Positions 8,856 to 19,298 are shown, counted from the stretch's first letter. The stretch: 24,556 nucleotides of DNA from Clostridiales bacterium (GCA_004556545.1 SFGO01000040.1:1-24556); one strand, 5' to 3'. The notes: a model not told the origin generated them from the sequence alone. Translations and numbers: made by a program.

Positions 8856-10637
8856 ATGCAAACGACATCCACCCGGGAAAATCAACGCACTATGAAAACC
8901 TCCGAGCTGGTCCGGCGCTTTCTGCCCTATTTCCGTCCCTATCGGGGCATGCTGGCGCTGGACCTGTTCTGCGCCATGCTGACCACGCTGTGCGACCTGG
9001 TGCTGCCCATGATCGTGCGCAGCATTACCGGCCTTGCCAGCAGCGGCGCCGCCGCCCTGACCGTGGCCTATGTGCTGAAGGTGGGCGGCGTATACGTGCT
9101 TCTGCGCCTGGTCGATACCGTGGCCAACTACATTATGGTGGCCCGGGGCCATGTGATGGGCACCTATATCGAGCGAGACATGCGCCACGCCCTGTTTGAG
9201 CATCTGCAGGAGATGGGCTTTGCCTATTACAGCAACGCCAAGGTGGGGCAGATCATGGCCCGCATCACCAGCGACCTGTTCGACGTAACGGAGTTCGCCC
9301 ACCACTGCCCGGAGGAGTTCCTGATCGCCGCCATCAAGATCACCGTGCCCTTTGTGATCCTGCTGGGCATCAATCCAGTGCTGACGCTGATTATCTTCCT
9401 CATGCTGCCTATCATGCTGGTGCTGGCCCGGCATTTCAACAAGAAGATGCGCGCCGCTTTCAAGGAAAGCCGCCATCAGGTGGGCGAAATCAACGCGCAG
9501 GTGGAGGACAGCCTGCTGGGCATCCGCGTGGTGAAGAGCTTCGCCAACGAGCCTATGGAAATCGATAAATTCGACCGGGGCAACGAGGAGTTCGTGCGCA
9601 TCGGCCGCCGCAAATACCGCTACATGGCGGGCTACAATACCACCACCCGTTCCTTTGACGGCATTATGTATATCGTGGTGGTCATCGTGGGCGCGCTGTT
9701 CATCATCGACGGCAAGATCACCGCGGCGGACTACATGGCGTATCTTCTGTATATTTCCACGCTGCTGACCTCCATCCGCCGGGTGGTGGACTACGCGGAG
9801 CAGTTTCAGCGGGGCATGACGGGCATCGAGCGCTTCTGCGAGATCATGGACGTGCAGCCCGACGTGAACGACGCGCCCGGCGCGAAGGAGCTGACCGGCG
9901 TGAAGGGCGATGTGACCTTCGACCACGTCAGCTTCCACTATAACGACAACGACCGGACCGTGCTGGCCGACATCAACGAAACGGTGAAGGCGGGCGACAA
10001 GATCGCGCTGGTAGGCCCCAGCGGTGGCGGCAAGACCACCTTCTGCAACCTGATCCCCCGGTTTTACGACGTAAGCGGCGGACGCATCCTGATCGACGGT
10101 CAGGACATCGCCCAGCTGACCCAGCGCAGCCTGCGGGAGAACATCGGCATGGTGCAGCAGGAGGTGTACATGTTCTCCGGCACCATTTATGAAAATATCG
10201 CCTACGGCCTGCCCGGAGCCACCCGGGAGCAGGTGGAGACCGCCGCGAAGCAGGCGGGAGCCGACGGCTTCATCCGGGAGCTGCCCGACGGGTACGACAC
10301 CTATGTGGGCGAGCGGGGCGTGAAGCTGTCCGGCGGGCAGAAGCAGCGCATCTCCATTGCCCGGGTGTTCCTGAAAAATCCGCCCATCCTGATTCTGGAC
10401 GAAGCCACCAGCGCGCTGGACAACGAGAGCGAACGGCTGGTGCAGGATTCGCTGGAAAAGCTCAGCAAGGGCCGCACCACCTTCACCATCGCCCACCGGC
10501 TGACCACCATCCGCGGGGCGACCTCCATCTGGGTACTGACCCAGGACGGCATTGTGGAAAAGGGTACCCATCAGGAATTGATGGCGAAAAAAGGCAAGTA
10601 TTACGAACTGTACAGCATGTATACGGAGGATCTTTAA
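8856..10637 (+). CDS. ABC exporter, fused membrane and ATPase domains
   Basis: This 593-residue half-transporter is expected to act as a dimer in the membrane. The six-helix exporter domain spans about residues 20-325. The ATPase domain shows Walker A GPSGGGKT (387-394), the Q-loop Gln near 434, the signature LSGGQ (491-495), Walker B ILILDE (511-516) and the H-loop His (547). This architecture matches MsbA/BmrA-type exporters of lipids, peptides or drugs; the substrate cannot be read from sequence. AGGAG precedes ATG 8856; ATG 8892 is an alternative start that would remove 12 residues. The next gene, manA, begins one base after the stop. Confidence 0.95.
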   Translation: MQTTSTRENQRTMKTSELVRRFLPYFRPYRGMLALDLFCAMLTTLCDLVLPMIVRSITGLASSGAAALTVAYVLKVGGVYVLLRLVDTVANYIMVARGHVMGTYIERDMRHALFEHLQEMGFAYYSNAKVGQIMARITSDLFDVTEFAHHCPEEFLIAAIKITVPFVILLGINPVLTLIIFLMLPIMLVLARHFNKKMRAAFKESRHQVGEINAQVEDSLLGIRVVKSFANEPMEIDKFDRGNEEFVRIGRRKYRYMAGYNTTTRSFDGIMYIVVVIVGALFIIDGKITAADYMAYLLYISTLLTSIRRVVDYAEQFQRGMTGIERFCEIMDVQPDVNDAPGAKELTGVKGDVTFDHVSFHYNDNDRTVLADINETVKAGDKIALVGPSGGGKTTFCNLIPRFYDVSGGRILIDGQDIAQLTQRSLRENIGMVQQEVYMFSGTIYENIAYGLPGATREQVETAAKQAGADGFIRELPDGYDTYVGERGVKLSGGQKQRISIARVFLKNPPILILDEATSALDNESERLVQDSLEKLSKGRTTFTIAHRLTTIRGATSIWVLTQDGIVEKGTHQELMAKKGKYYELYSMYTEDL

Positions 10638-10638
10638 G

Positions 10639-11619
10639 ATGACAGAAATAAAGGAGCAGAACCGTTTCCTTCCCCCGATGCGGATGCATCCGGCTTACCG
10701 TCACGGCGATATGACCCCCTGGGGTGGCGAACAGCTGAAAACGGTCTTCGGCAAGGACATCCCCGACGAGCGCACCGGCGAAGCGCTGGAAATGAGCGTG
10801 ATTCCCGGACTGGAAAGCACGGATGACGACGGCGTGACCCTGACGGCGCTGATCGAGCGCTACGGTTCCCGGCTGACGGGTCTGCCGGAAGGCACGGAAT
10901 TTCCCCTGCTGCTGAAGCTGCTGGCGGCCAAGGGCACCCTGAGCGTGCAGGTTCACCCGGACGACGAATACGCCAAAGCGCACGAGAACAAGCTGGGCAA
11001 GACCGAAGCATGGGTGATCCTTCATGCCGAAGAGGGCGCGTCCCTTCTGTACGGCATCCGGGAGGGCGTGACCATCGACGACCTGCGCCGGGCCCTGACT
11101 GGCGGCGAGGACGTGGAGCCGCTGATTCAGCGGATTCCGGTCAAGGCGGGCGATGTGTTCTACATGCCGGCGGGCATGGTGCATGCCATCGGCGGAGGCA
11201 TTCTGCTGTATGAGATTCAGCAGTCCAGCGACGTGACCTACCGCCTGTGGGACTTCAACCGGGTCAACGACAAGGGCGAGAAGCGGCCCCTGCACATCCG
11301 GCAATCGCTGGATGTGATTCGCCCCGAGCTGAAAGGCCAGCGGGCCCATATGCCGGAGCATCCCGCGCAGGAGATCACCCATCTTTTGGACGTACCGGCC
11401 TTTACGCTGGACTGCGTTGCGGCGGATGGCGCGTGCATCCTGCCTGCGGCGGATACCTTCCGGGTGCTGACCGCGCTGGAGCCGCTGACCCTGCGCTGGC
11501 TGGAGGGCGAAATGGAGCTGAACCCCGGGGACACGGTGCTGCTGCCCGCCGCCTGTCCTGAGGTGGGGCTGGAAGGCCATGGCCGGGCACTGGTTTCCGG
11601 CGTTGGGAGAAACGCATGA
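10639..11619 (+). CDS. manA: Mannose-6-phosphate isomerase, class I
   Basis: This zinc enzyme interconverts mannose-6-phosphate and fructose-6-phosphate in the cytoplasm, feeding GDP-mannose synthesis or mannose breakdown. It has 326 residues, typical of the short Firmicute form. Metal ligands are visible in QVHPDD (Gln104, His106), Glu123 in KTEAW and His182 in PAGMVHAIGGG; the YRLWDF block (201-206) carries the active-site Arg. A GGAGG at the end of the ABC gene lies about ten bases before the ATG. The stop overlaps the next gene's start by four bases (ATGA), so this gene and the PlsC-like gene are coupled. Confidence 0.95.
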   Translation: MTEIKEQNRFLPPMRMHPAYRHGDMTPWGGEQLKTVFGKDIPDERTGEALEMSVIPGLESTDDDGVTLTALIERYGSRLTGLPEGTEFPLLLKLLAAKGTLSVQVHPDDEYAKAHENKLGKTEAWVILHAEEGASLLYGIREGVTIDDLRRALTGGEDVEPLIQRIPVKAGDVFYMPAGMVHAIGGGILLYEIQQSSDVTYRLWDFNRVNDKGEKRPLHIRQSLDVIRPELKGQRAHMPEHPAQEITHLLDVPAFTLDCVAADGACILPAADTFRVLTALEPLTLRWLEGEMELNPGDTVLLPAACPEVGLEGHGRALVSGVGRNA

Positions 11620-12278
11620 GCAAATTCTACAACGCACTGATCCGGCTGGTGCGCTTTGCCCTGCCGGATATGGAAACCGTCTGGGAGGAACCCTTTGACG
11701 GCGAAGCGGCGGTGTTCTGCCCGAACCACGCCGCTTCCTTCGGCCCTATCGCCATGTGCGCGTTTTTTTCCCTGCGGGATCACTGCCACCCGTGGCTGAA
11801 CGCGGGCATTATGGAGCGCAAGGAAATTCCCGCCTACGTCCGGCAGGACTACTGGTGGGAGCCGGGCTGCTTTTTTGAGCCCCTGCTGAATATGACCATC
11901 CCCTATCTGATGGCGCTGCTGCTGCCGCCCATTCTGGGCAGCGTGCCCGGCGTGCCGGTCTATCACGACAACCGGGTCATCCGCACCTTCCGCAAAAGTC
12001 TGGAATACGTGGCACAGGGAGAGCATCTGGTGATCTTTTCCGAGCAGCCCGCCGGCCACGGCAGCAGCGAAACGGAGCTGAACCGGGGCTTTTTGCAGGT
12101 AGCGCCCCTGATCTGCAAACGCACGGGCAAGGCGCTGAAGTTTTATCCCGTCCATGTGGACCGGGCCGCCCGGCGCATTACGGTATCCAAGCCCGTGCCC
12201 TACGACCCCGCCCTGCCCCTGAAGGAGCAGGAAGAGGGCATCATGCAGGCATTATCCAAAAGCATTTTGGGCAAATAA
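11616..12278 (+). CDS. PlsC-like acyltransferase with a degenerate active site
   Basis: The 220-residue protein has the block order of lysophosphatidate acyltransferases. NHAASFGP (37-44) stands where NHxSxxD is expected, then a central hydrophobic part with PGVPVYHDNR (111-120), then FSEQP (141-145) where FPEGT is usual. His38 is present, but the catalytic Asp of the HX4D motif is replaced by Gly43, and the substrate-binding FPEGT block is altered. It may be a divergent acyltransferase using another residue, or an inactive homologue. The start overlaps the manA stop (ATGA). A strong terminator follows 46 bases after the stop, ending the transcription unit. Confidence 0.75.
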   Translation: MSKFYNALIRLVRFALPDMETVWEEPFDGEAAVFCPNHAASFGPIAMCAFFSLRDHCHPWLNAGIMERKEIPAYVRQDYWWEPGCFFEPLLNMTIPYLMALLLPPILGSVPGVPVYHDNRVIRTFRKSLEYVAQGEHLVIFSEQPAGHGSSETELNRGFLQVAPLICKRTGKALKFYPVHVDRAARRITVSKPVPYDPALPLKEQEEGIMQALSKSILGK

Positions 12279-12323
12279 ACAAGGCGGTGCCGAGGGGATT
12301 AGAGCCGTCGGAGCGCTGAAAAG

Positions 12324-12367
12324 CGGAGGTGCAGGAGACGATATGTCACCTGCACCTCCGTTTTTTT
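12324..12367 (+). terminator. Rho-independent terminator of the 7325-12278 run
   Basis: A perfect 12-bp stem (12324-12335 with 12349-12360) is followed by seven T (12361-12367). The loop holds a further GAC/GTC pairing. Confidence 0.93.
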
Positions 12368-12401
12368 CGTCTATTCCGGCCTGCAACGGTGCGGGTTTCT
12401 C

Positions 12402-12446
12402 AAAAAAATAGGAAGCAAGGCTCCGCAGAACGGTGGCCTTGCTCCC
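12402..12446 (-). terminator. Rho-independent terminator of the secreted-protein gene
   Basis: Read leftward, an 8-bp stem (AGCAAGGC/GCCTTGCT, 12414-12421 with 12436-12443), extended by two GC pairs across a mismatch, is followed by TATTTTTTTG. It lies just after the stop of the leftward gene at 12465. Confidence 0.8.
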
Positions 12447-12464
12447 CATGATGACGTTGGAATC

Positions 12465-14750
12465 TTATTCCTCGTTGAAGGGAATATCGTTGTACTTGGC
12501 TACGCGGATGGCCACGCTGCCGGCCGGCGCATAGATCACCAGGTTCGGGCAGCCTTCAAAGGCATCCAATGCAATATCGGTTACACTGGCGGGAATGTAG
12601 ATGCGGCAGAGATTGGGACAATTTGCAAAGGCTTTGCTGCCGATCTTCGTGCATCCATCGTGGATGGAAACAACGGCGGCGGAGCTGCCCGCAAAGGCCT
12701 GCGCCTCAATGACCGTTACATCCTTGGGCAGATTCATGACGCCCATTTCCTTCCACTGTGCGTACAGCGTGACGTCTTCATTGACTGTATAAACACCGCC
12801 GGCCGGATAAGAATCACCGGAACCATCGGGCATCGTATTCCAGGCAACAAATTCATGCAGCTCGTAGGTGGGTACGTTGGTCGGCAGGAACAGGTCGATG
12901 CCGTTGTACTTCGTCATGGTTTCGGCATCAAACGTGCCGCCCATGGGGGCAAACGTGACGCTGTACTGCTTCAAGCGCCAGCGGACGGAGGCGATGGCTG
13001 CGGCGTCGTCATAGGTGCTGCTCCAGTCGGTGGTCTTGCTGTAGGTGTTGATGCGGTAAGTCTTCTTGTTCTGGTACACGCCGCCGCGGTAGTAAACTTG
13101 AGAACCGTTTCCGCTGCACTTGGCAATATTGCCGTTATATTCGCCGGTGGTGTGTGTGAGGTAGTAGTACTTGCGGCCGCTGCCGTCGCCATCGGTGCCC
13201 ATTTCCTTTACGGTGAAGGAACTATTCGCATATTCCATAGAAATGGTGTGCCGGACAGGCAGATAATCTTTCCAATAATAGTTGGCAGTGGTGCCGTAGT
13301 TGCAATAATGGAAATAGAAGTAGCCAACCAGTTCACAGGTGTCCGAGGTATCTTTTTCGGTATCGAGCATGTACCGTTCGCCGTCGTTTTCGTACTGCAG
13401 AGCGCCTTGCTCGATCATTTCCCAGCCGTCGCCGGGGCTTGTGCGGGCCTTGGTAACATAGTTGAACTTGTACTCAATATCCAGCGTGTCGCGATCCAGA
13501 TTCTCGGGCAGGGCTTTGGCAACCTGCCAATCGGTGGTGGCGGTTCCGTCCGTTGTGAAAGCCAAAACAACGCTGGATTCATTGCCGGAGCGAACAACGC
13601 CGGTGAGACTCGTCAGACCGCCATAGTTCTTGTTGGTCTGGGCGGTAATATTCTTGATTTCATATTTCGTCCCGTTAGGCAAATGCTTGTTGTAAGAGGT
13701 GCAGCCACTTTCGTCCAGCTTGCCGTCAAGGTACACGTCAAAAGTGCCGTACCCCTCGATGGAGCGATCCAGAACGCCGTCCAGCTGACCGGACACAACC
13801 AGGCTGCCCTGACGCGAGAAGCTCAGCACCACCATGGTCAGAGCGCCGGAAGTATTTCCCTTCAGGCTCCCTCTTTTTACCCCCAGATAGTCATAGCCGG
13901 GTTTCGCCTTGATGTCTTTGATTTCATAAGGCGTATTTTGGGGGTGCGCGGCATAATAATCGTTTATATCGTTGGATTGCAGCGACCCGTTGATATACAT
14001 ATCAAACGTGCCGTATTCTCCGAGCGTGCTCTGCTCCGCGCCGTCAAGCCAACCGTTCACGCCCAGGTAGCCGGGCAGCGGACCCACGGTGTAAATGTAG
14101 ACCGTATCGAAGCTGGTATTGTCATAGCCTCTCAGATACTTGGTAAGCGAAGGATTGCTGGAGGTCCAACTTCCGGAATCCAGAACAACGGGTTCGCCAA
14201 AGCTCAGGCTCGCCGCACGACCGATGTATGCTTGATGCGCGGAACAGCCCATGATGACGTATTTACCGGCATTGATGTAGTTCATGACCTGTGTAGGATT
14301 GCCCGTATAGCTTTCACTGGTCATGGTGATGGTGGTGCCCTTGCTTTTGCCCCAGGCGATCACACCGGCGCCAATGGGAGCATTCTCATAGGGCGAATAG
14401 TTTTGATAACCGTTTTGAGCAGCCCACGCGAAGTAGATATCCGGGTTAAAGACAGACACATCGGAGGAAGCCAGGCCGGCCTCGACCAGCAGCTTACTCT
14501 GCGCCACAACACGGCAACCAAAACGACGCATGTTGCGCAGTCCGGAGGAAGTATTGTCCGGGTAAGCAGATGCGCCCTGAGACCAGTACTGCCAATGGTT
14601 ACTGTATTGATGGGTGGAGCCGGTATTGGCATCCACCTTCGGAATATTGGGAATGACGGTGACCGTAATGGATGCCAGTGCGCTGACTCGAGTCAACAAC
14701 AGCAGCATGAGAACCATTGATGCAATAAGAAGGTGCCTTGCTTTTTTCAT
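12465..14750 (-). CDS. Secreted C39-like cysteine peptidase with repeats and LRR
   Basis: The protein has 761 residues. A signal peptide (basic start, hydrophobic 7-24, likely cut after ALA) is followed by a papain-like domain of the C39 type: WSQG with Gln58, Cys79 in RRFGCRVVAQ, His172 in SAHQAYIG and Asp191 in VVLDSGS, a plausible catalytic set. Two related repeats come next (about 228-311 and 316-398, each with a LDG..GYGTFD or GEYGTFD core and YEIK). After these are a Tyr-rich region, an InlB-type repeat (VTFAPMGGTFD to TLYAQW) and a short BspA-like leucine-rich end (FANCPNL..IYIPASV). No sortase motif or anchor is visible. A role in cutting or binding host, diet or neighbour proteins is inferred. 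AAAGGAG precedes the ATG. Confidence 0.85.
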   Translation of the reverse strand: MKKARHLLIASMVLMLLLLTRVSALASITVTVIPNIPKVDANTGSTHQYSNHWQYWSQGASAYPDNTSSGLRNMRRFGCRVVAQSKLLVEAGLASSDVSVFNPDIYFAWAAQNGYQNYSPYENAPIGAGVIAWGKSKGTTITMTSESYTGNPTQVMNYINAGKYVIMGCSAHQAYIGRAASLSFGEPVVLDSGSWTSSNPSLTKYLRGYDNTSFDTVYIYTVGPLPGYLGVNGWLDGAEQSTLGEYGTFDMYINGSLQSNDINDYYAAHPQNTPYEIKDIKAKPGYDYLGVKRGSLKGNTSGALTMVVLSFSRQGSLVVSGQLDGVLDRSIEGYGTFDVYLDGKLDESGCTSYNKHLPNGTKYEIKNITAQTNKNYGGLTSLTGVVRSGNESSVVLAFTTDGTATTDWQVAKALPENLDRDTLDIEYKFNYVTKARTSPGDGWEMIEQGALQYENDGERYMLDTEKDTSDTCELVGYFYFHYCNYGTTANYYWKDYLPVRHTISMEYANSSFTVKEMGTDGDGSGRKYYYLTHTTGEYNGNIAKCSGNGSQVYYRGGVYQNKKTYRINTYSKTTDWSSTYDDAAAIASVRWRLKQYSVTFAPMGGTFDAETMTKYNGIDLFLPTNVPTYELHEFVAWNTMPDGSGDSYPAGGVYTVNEDVTLYAQWKEMGVMNLPKDVTVIEAQAFAGSSAAVVSIHDGCTKIGSKAFANCPNLCRIYIPASVTDIALDAFEGCPNLVIYAPAGSVAIRVAKYNDIPFNEE

Positions 14751-14964
14751 AATACGAAATCTCCTTTTTGTTGGATTTCAATGGTAAGCATTGTGGGAAC
14801 ATCCAGAACAAAGAGTTGCAGGGCGAAGTGGTTGCCGAGCAACAAGGGATAGGACGGAAAGTCAATATGGAAAAAGCACAACACTCCAGTTCAGCACGAT
14901 TGCACCGAAGATCCCGTTTGATGTGACTAAGAATGTCTGCTTTCTTTCACATTTTACGCTTATT

Positions 14965-14992
14965 ATTATACATTATTTCAAGTAGGTGTCAA
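14965..14992 (-). promoter_or_regulatory. Consensus promoter of the secreted-protein gene
   Basis: On the minus strand, a perfect TTGACA (14987-14992), a 16-base spacer and a perfect TATAAT (14965-14970). Transcription would begin near 14958, about 205 bases before the start codon. Confidence 0.85.
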
Positions 14993-15186
14993 GATGAATT
15001 TTCCTATGCCGCGTTCGATTTTCGATTTTTGCAATAGATGGTTTTTTCCAGAATAGCTGCTTTCATTCCCTGCTGCTTTTCCTTTCATCTCCTCAGCTTC
15101 TTTGTCCCTCCTTCCGTTGCGTTTTCTTACTTCTAATTCTTATCTATCCGATGTCCGCTTGCTTTTTGTTTCGGTAAACAAATTCA

Positions 15187-15211
15187 GGGCTGCCTCTGAA
15201 CGAGACAGCCC
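15187..15211 (-). terminator. Hairpin after clpB, possible terminator
   Basis: A 10-bp stem with one G-U pair (15187-15196 with 15202-15211) and a 5-base loop lies 27 bases past the clpB stop. The following leftward sequence, TGAATTTGTTT, is only moderately T-rich. Confidence 0.55.
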
Positions 15212-15237
15212 CTTGCAGGTTTCGGAATAGCTCCTTC

Positions 15238-17838
<2,601 letters not shown>

Positions 17839-17929
17839 ATGCTTGACCCCCTTGGGGCGGACGGACTGTGGTGGATCCGCGCGCCGATGGTTGCTGAAAT
17901 CTTCGGAAGGTCTTTCGGTCAGTCTTATT

Positions 17930-17946
17930 TCTGACTTTCTTTGACC
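17930..17946 (-). promoter_or_regulatory. CtsR-type heat-shock operator
   Basis: The minus strand reads GGTCAAAGAAAGTCAGA. The CtsR consensus is two RGTCAAA heptads separated by three bases, and this site differs from it at one position. It begins just after the expected clpB transcription start, a repressing position. No ctsR gene is in this window. Confidence 0.8.
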
Positions 17947-17955
17947 TTCGATAGC

Positions 17956-17983
17956 AGTATAGCATTTTTCAGGGGAATGTCAA
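17956..17983 (-). promoter_or_regulatory. Sigma-A promoter of clpB
   Basis: On the minus strand, TTGACA (17978-17983), a 16-base spacer ending in TGC, and TATACT (17956-17961). Transcription would begin near 17950, overlapping the CtsR-type site. No CIRCE element is seen. Confidence 0.82.
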
Positions 17984-18095
17984 GGGGAGAAGAAAAAATT
18001 TTTGATTTTTGAGTTGAGAGAAAATTTTTTGAGGTAGAAAATTTTTTGAAGTTGATAAAAAACAAGTCAAAAACAATTCATCCCCAAAAAAGTAG

Positions 18096-18124
18096 TTGAC
18101 AGCACCCCGTTTTCGGAATATAAT
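18096..18124 (+). promoter_or_regulatory. Consensus promoter of cysK
   Basis: Perfect TTGACA (18096-18101), a 17-base spacer and perfect TATAAT (18119-18124). Transcription would begin near 18131, about 140 bases before cysK, leaving room for the leader ORF. So ideal a promoter usually needs a repressor. Confidence 0.9.
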
Positions 18125-18131
18125 ACCACCA

Positions 18132-18146
18132 ACCTACCAAGTAGGT
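18132..18146 (+). promoter_or_regulatory. Palindromic operator at the cysK transcription start
   Basis: ACCTAC-CAA-GTAGGT is a perfect 6-bp inverted repeat starting at about +2 of the predicted transcript. Rrf2-family dimers bind short dyads like this, and an Rrf2 gene follows cysK, so it is the obvious candidate binder. Binding is inferred. Confidence 0.6.
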
Positions 18147-18169
18147 ATGTATTTGAAGGAGCGATGGTC

Positions 18170-18223
18170 ATGAGACGATTTTCCCAGCAGACGGTTTTTC
18201 GATGTTGTCCCTTCCGTGGCTGA
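18170..18223 (+). CDS. Putative cysteine leader peptide upstream of cysK
   Basis: The ORF encodes MRRFSQQTVFRCCPFRG, 17 residues with tandem Cys codons (18203-18208). AAGGAG (18156-18161) is eight bases from the ATG, an ideal spacing. The 17 bases covering ribosome site and start (18156-18172) match those of cysK (18256-18272) at 15 positions, exactly 100 bases apart. Cys-rich leader ORFs upstream of cysteine genes are known as cysteine-responsive attenuators in Actinobacteria; here that role is inferred. A weak 6-bp pairing (18201-18206 with 18229-18234) covers part of the Cys codons. No classical terminator lies between it and cysK. An in-frame ATG at 18164 has poorer spacing. Confidence 0.6.
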   Translation: MRRFSQQTVFRCCPFRG

Positions 18224-18269
18224 AACAAAACATCCGAACAAAATCAAAAGCTGAAAAGGAGCGATTCTC

Positions 18270-19202
18270 ATGTCTAAGATTTATACTTCCGCTGACCAAC
18301 TGATTGGCCATACCCCGCTGATGGAGCTGACCCACATTGAAAAAAACGAAAACCTGTCCGCGAAAATTCTGGCCAAGCTGGAATCTTTTAACCCCGCCGG
18401 TTCCGTGAAGGATCGTATCGCCAAGGCCATGATCGACGACGCAGAAGCCAAGGGCCTGCTGAAGCCCGGCTCCGTCATCATTGAGCCCACCTCCGGCAAC
18501 ACGGGCATCGGACTGGCTTCCGTGGCCGCGGCCCGGGGGTATCGGATCATCATCGTCATGCCGGAAACCATGTCCGTCGAGCGCCGTCAGCTCATGAAGG
18601 CCTACGGCGCGGAGCTGGTGCTCACCGAAGGCGCCAAGGGCATGAAGGGCGCCATCGCCAAAGCGGATGAGCTTGCCAAAGAAATTCCGAACAGCTTTGT
18701 TCCCGGCCAGTTTGTGAATGCCGCCAACCCCAAGGCTCATTTCGAGACCACCGGCCCCGAAATCTATGAGGACACCGACGGCAAGGTGGATATCTTCGTG
18801 GCGGGCGTGGGCACCGGCGGCACCATTACCGGCGTGGGCCGGTATCTGAAATCCAAGCTGCCCGGCGTCAAGGTCGTGGCCGTGGAGCCTGCTACCTCTG
18901 CCGTGTTGTCCACCGGCGTGGCGGGCGCACATAAGATTCAGGGCATCGGCGCGGGCTTTGTGCCGGAAGTGCTGGACACCAAGGTTTACGACGAGATCAT
19001 TCCCGTTTCCAATGAAGATGCTTTCGCCACCGGCCGTCTGATCGGCCGCAGCGAGGGTGTACTGGTCGGCATTTCCTCCGGCGCGGCGGTCTGGGCGGCG
19101 CTGCAGCTGGCCAAGCGGCCCGAAAACGCCGGCAAGAACATTGTGGTACTTCTGCCCGACACCGGCGACCGGTATCTTTCCACGCCGATGTTTGCGGACT
19201 AA
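18270..19202 (+). CDS. cysK: Cysteine synthase A (O-acetylserine sulfhydrylase)
   Basis: This PLP enzyme makes cysteine from O-acetylserine and sulfide in the cytoplasm. It has 310 residues, the family length. Lys47 in NPAGSVKDR forms the Schiff base with PLP, TSGNT (74-78) binds the substrate carboxylate and GTGGT (181-185) the PLP phosphate. AAAAGGAG lies just before the ATG. In Gram-positives CysK is also a partner of the repressor CymR, which makes the Rrf2 gene 96 bases downstream significant. Control elements upstream are a consensus promoter, a palindrome and a Cys-Cys leader ORF. A hairpin follows the stop. Confidence 0.97.
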   Translation: MSKIYTSADQLIGHTPLMELTHIEKNENLSAKILAKLESFNPAGSVKDRIAKAMIDDAEAKGLLKPGSVIIEPTSGNTGIGLASVAAARGYRIIIVMPETMSVERRQLMKAYGAELVLTEGAKGMKGAIAKADELAKEIPNSFVPGQFVNAANPKAHFETTGPEIYEDTDGKVDIFVAGVGTGGTITGVGRYLKSKLPGVKVVAVEPATSAVLSTGVAGAHKIQGIGAGFVPEVLDTKVYDEIIPVSNEDAFATGRLIGRSEGVLVGISSGAAVWAALQLAKRPENAGKNIVVLLPDTGDRYLSTPMFAD

Positions 19203-19222
19203 GGCAACCCTGTACCCTTCGG

Positions 19223-19257
19223 CAGCCTCAGCAAGGTTCGGTCTGAGGCTGTCTTTC
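19223..19257 (+). terminator. Hairpin between cysK and rrf2, partial terminator
   Basis: A 9-bp perfect stem CAGCCTCAG/CTGAGGCTG (19223-19231 with 19243-19251) is followed by TCTTTCTTGTCTTTCG, T-rich but broken. It may end part of the cysK transcript while letting some reach rrf2, which shows no clear promoter of its own. Confidence 0.65.
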
Positions 19258-19298
19258 TTGTCTTTCGTTTTGAATTACAGGCAAAGCGAGGTCTTATC

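Larger units (their letters stand above)
14751..15237. other. Intergenic: leader of the secreted-protein gene, clpB 3' end
   Basis: This 487-base gap holds the promoter and a leader of about 205 bases for the leftward secreted-protein gene, then a pyrimidine-rich stretch (15000-15180), then a hairpin just after clpB. I see no gene or known riboswitch in the leader. Confidence 0.7.
17839..18269. other. Divergent control region between clpB and cysK
   Basis: This 431-base region carries a leftward clpB promoter with a CtsR-type site, a rightward cysK promoter with a palindrome and a leader ORF, and a very AT-rich block between them (about 17990-18095). The AT-rich block contains AGAAAATTTTTTGA twice (18019-18032 and 18036-18049), 17 bases apart. 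The A/T tracts could act as an UP element or bend the DNA. Confidence 0.8.

Noticed and set aside
17839..17960. CIRCE element at clpB
   Set aside because: No TTAGCACTC/GAGTGCTAA inverted repeat is present; the CtsR-type site fits better.
18224..18269. Intrinsic attenuator terminator between the leader ORF and cysK
   Set aside because: Only weak pairings occur and no stem with a T-run follows, so a classical transcription attenuator cannot be claimed.
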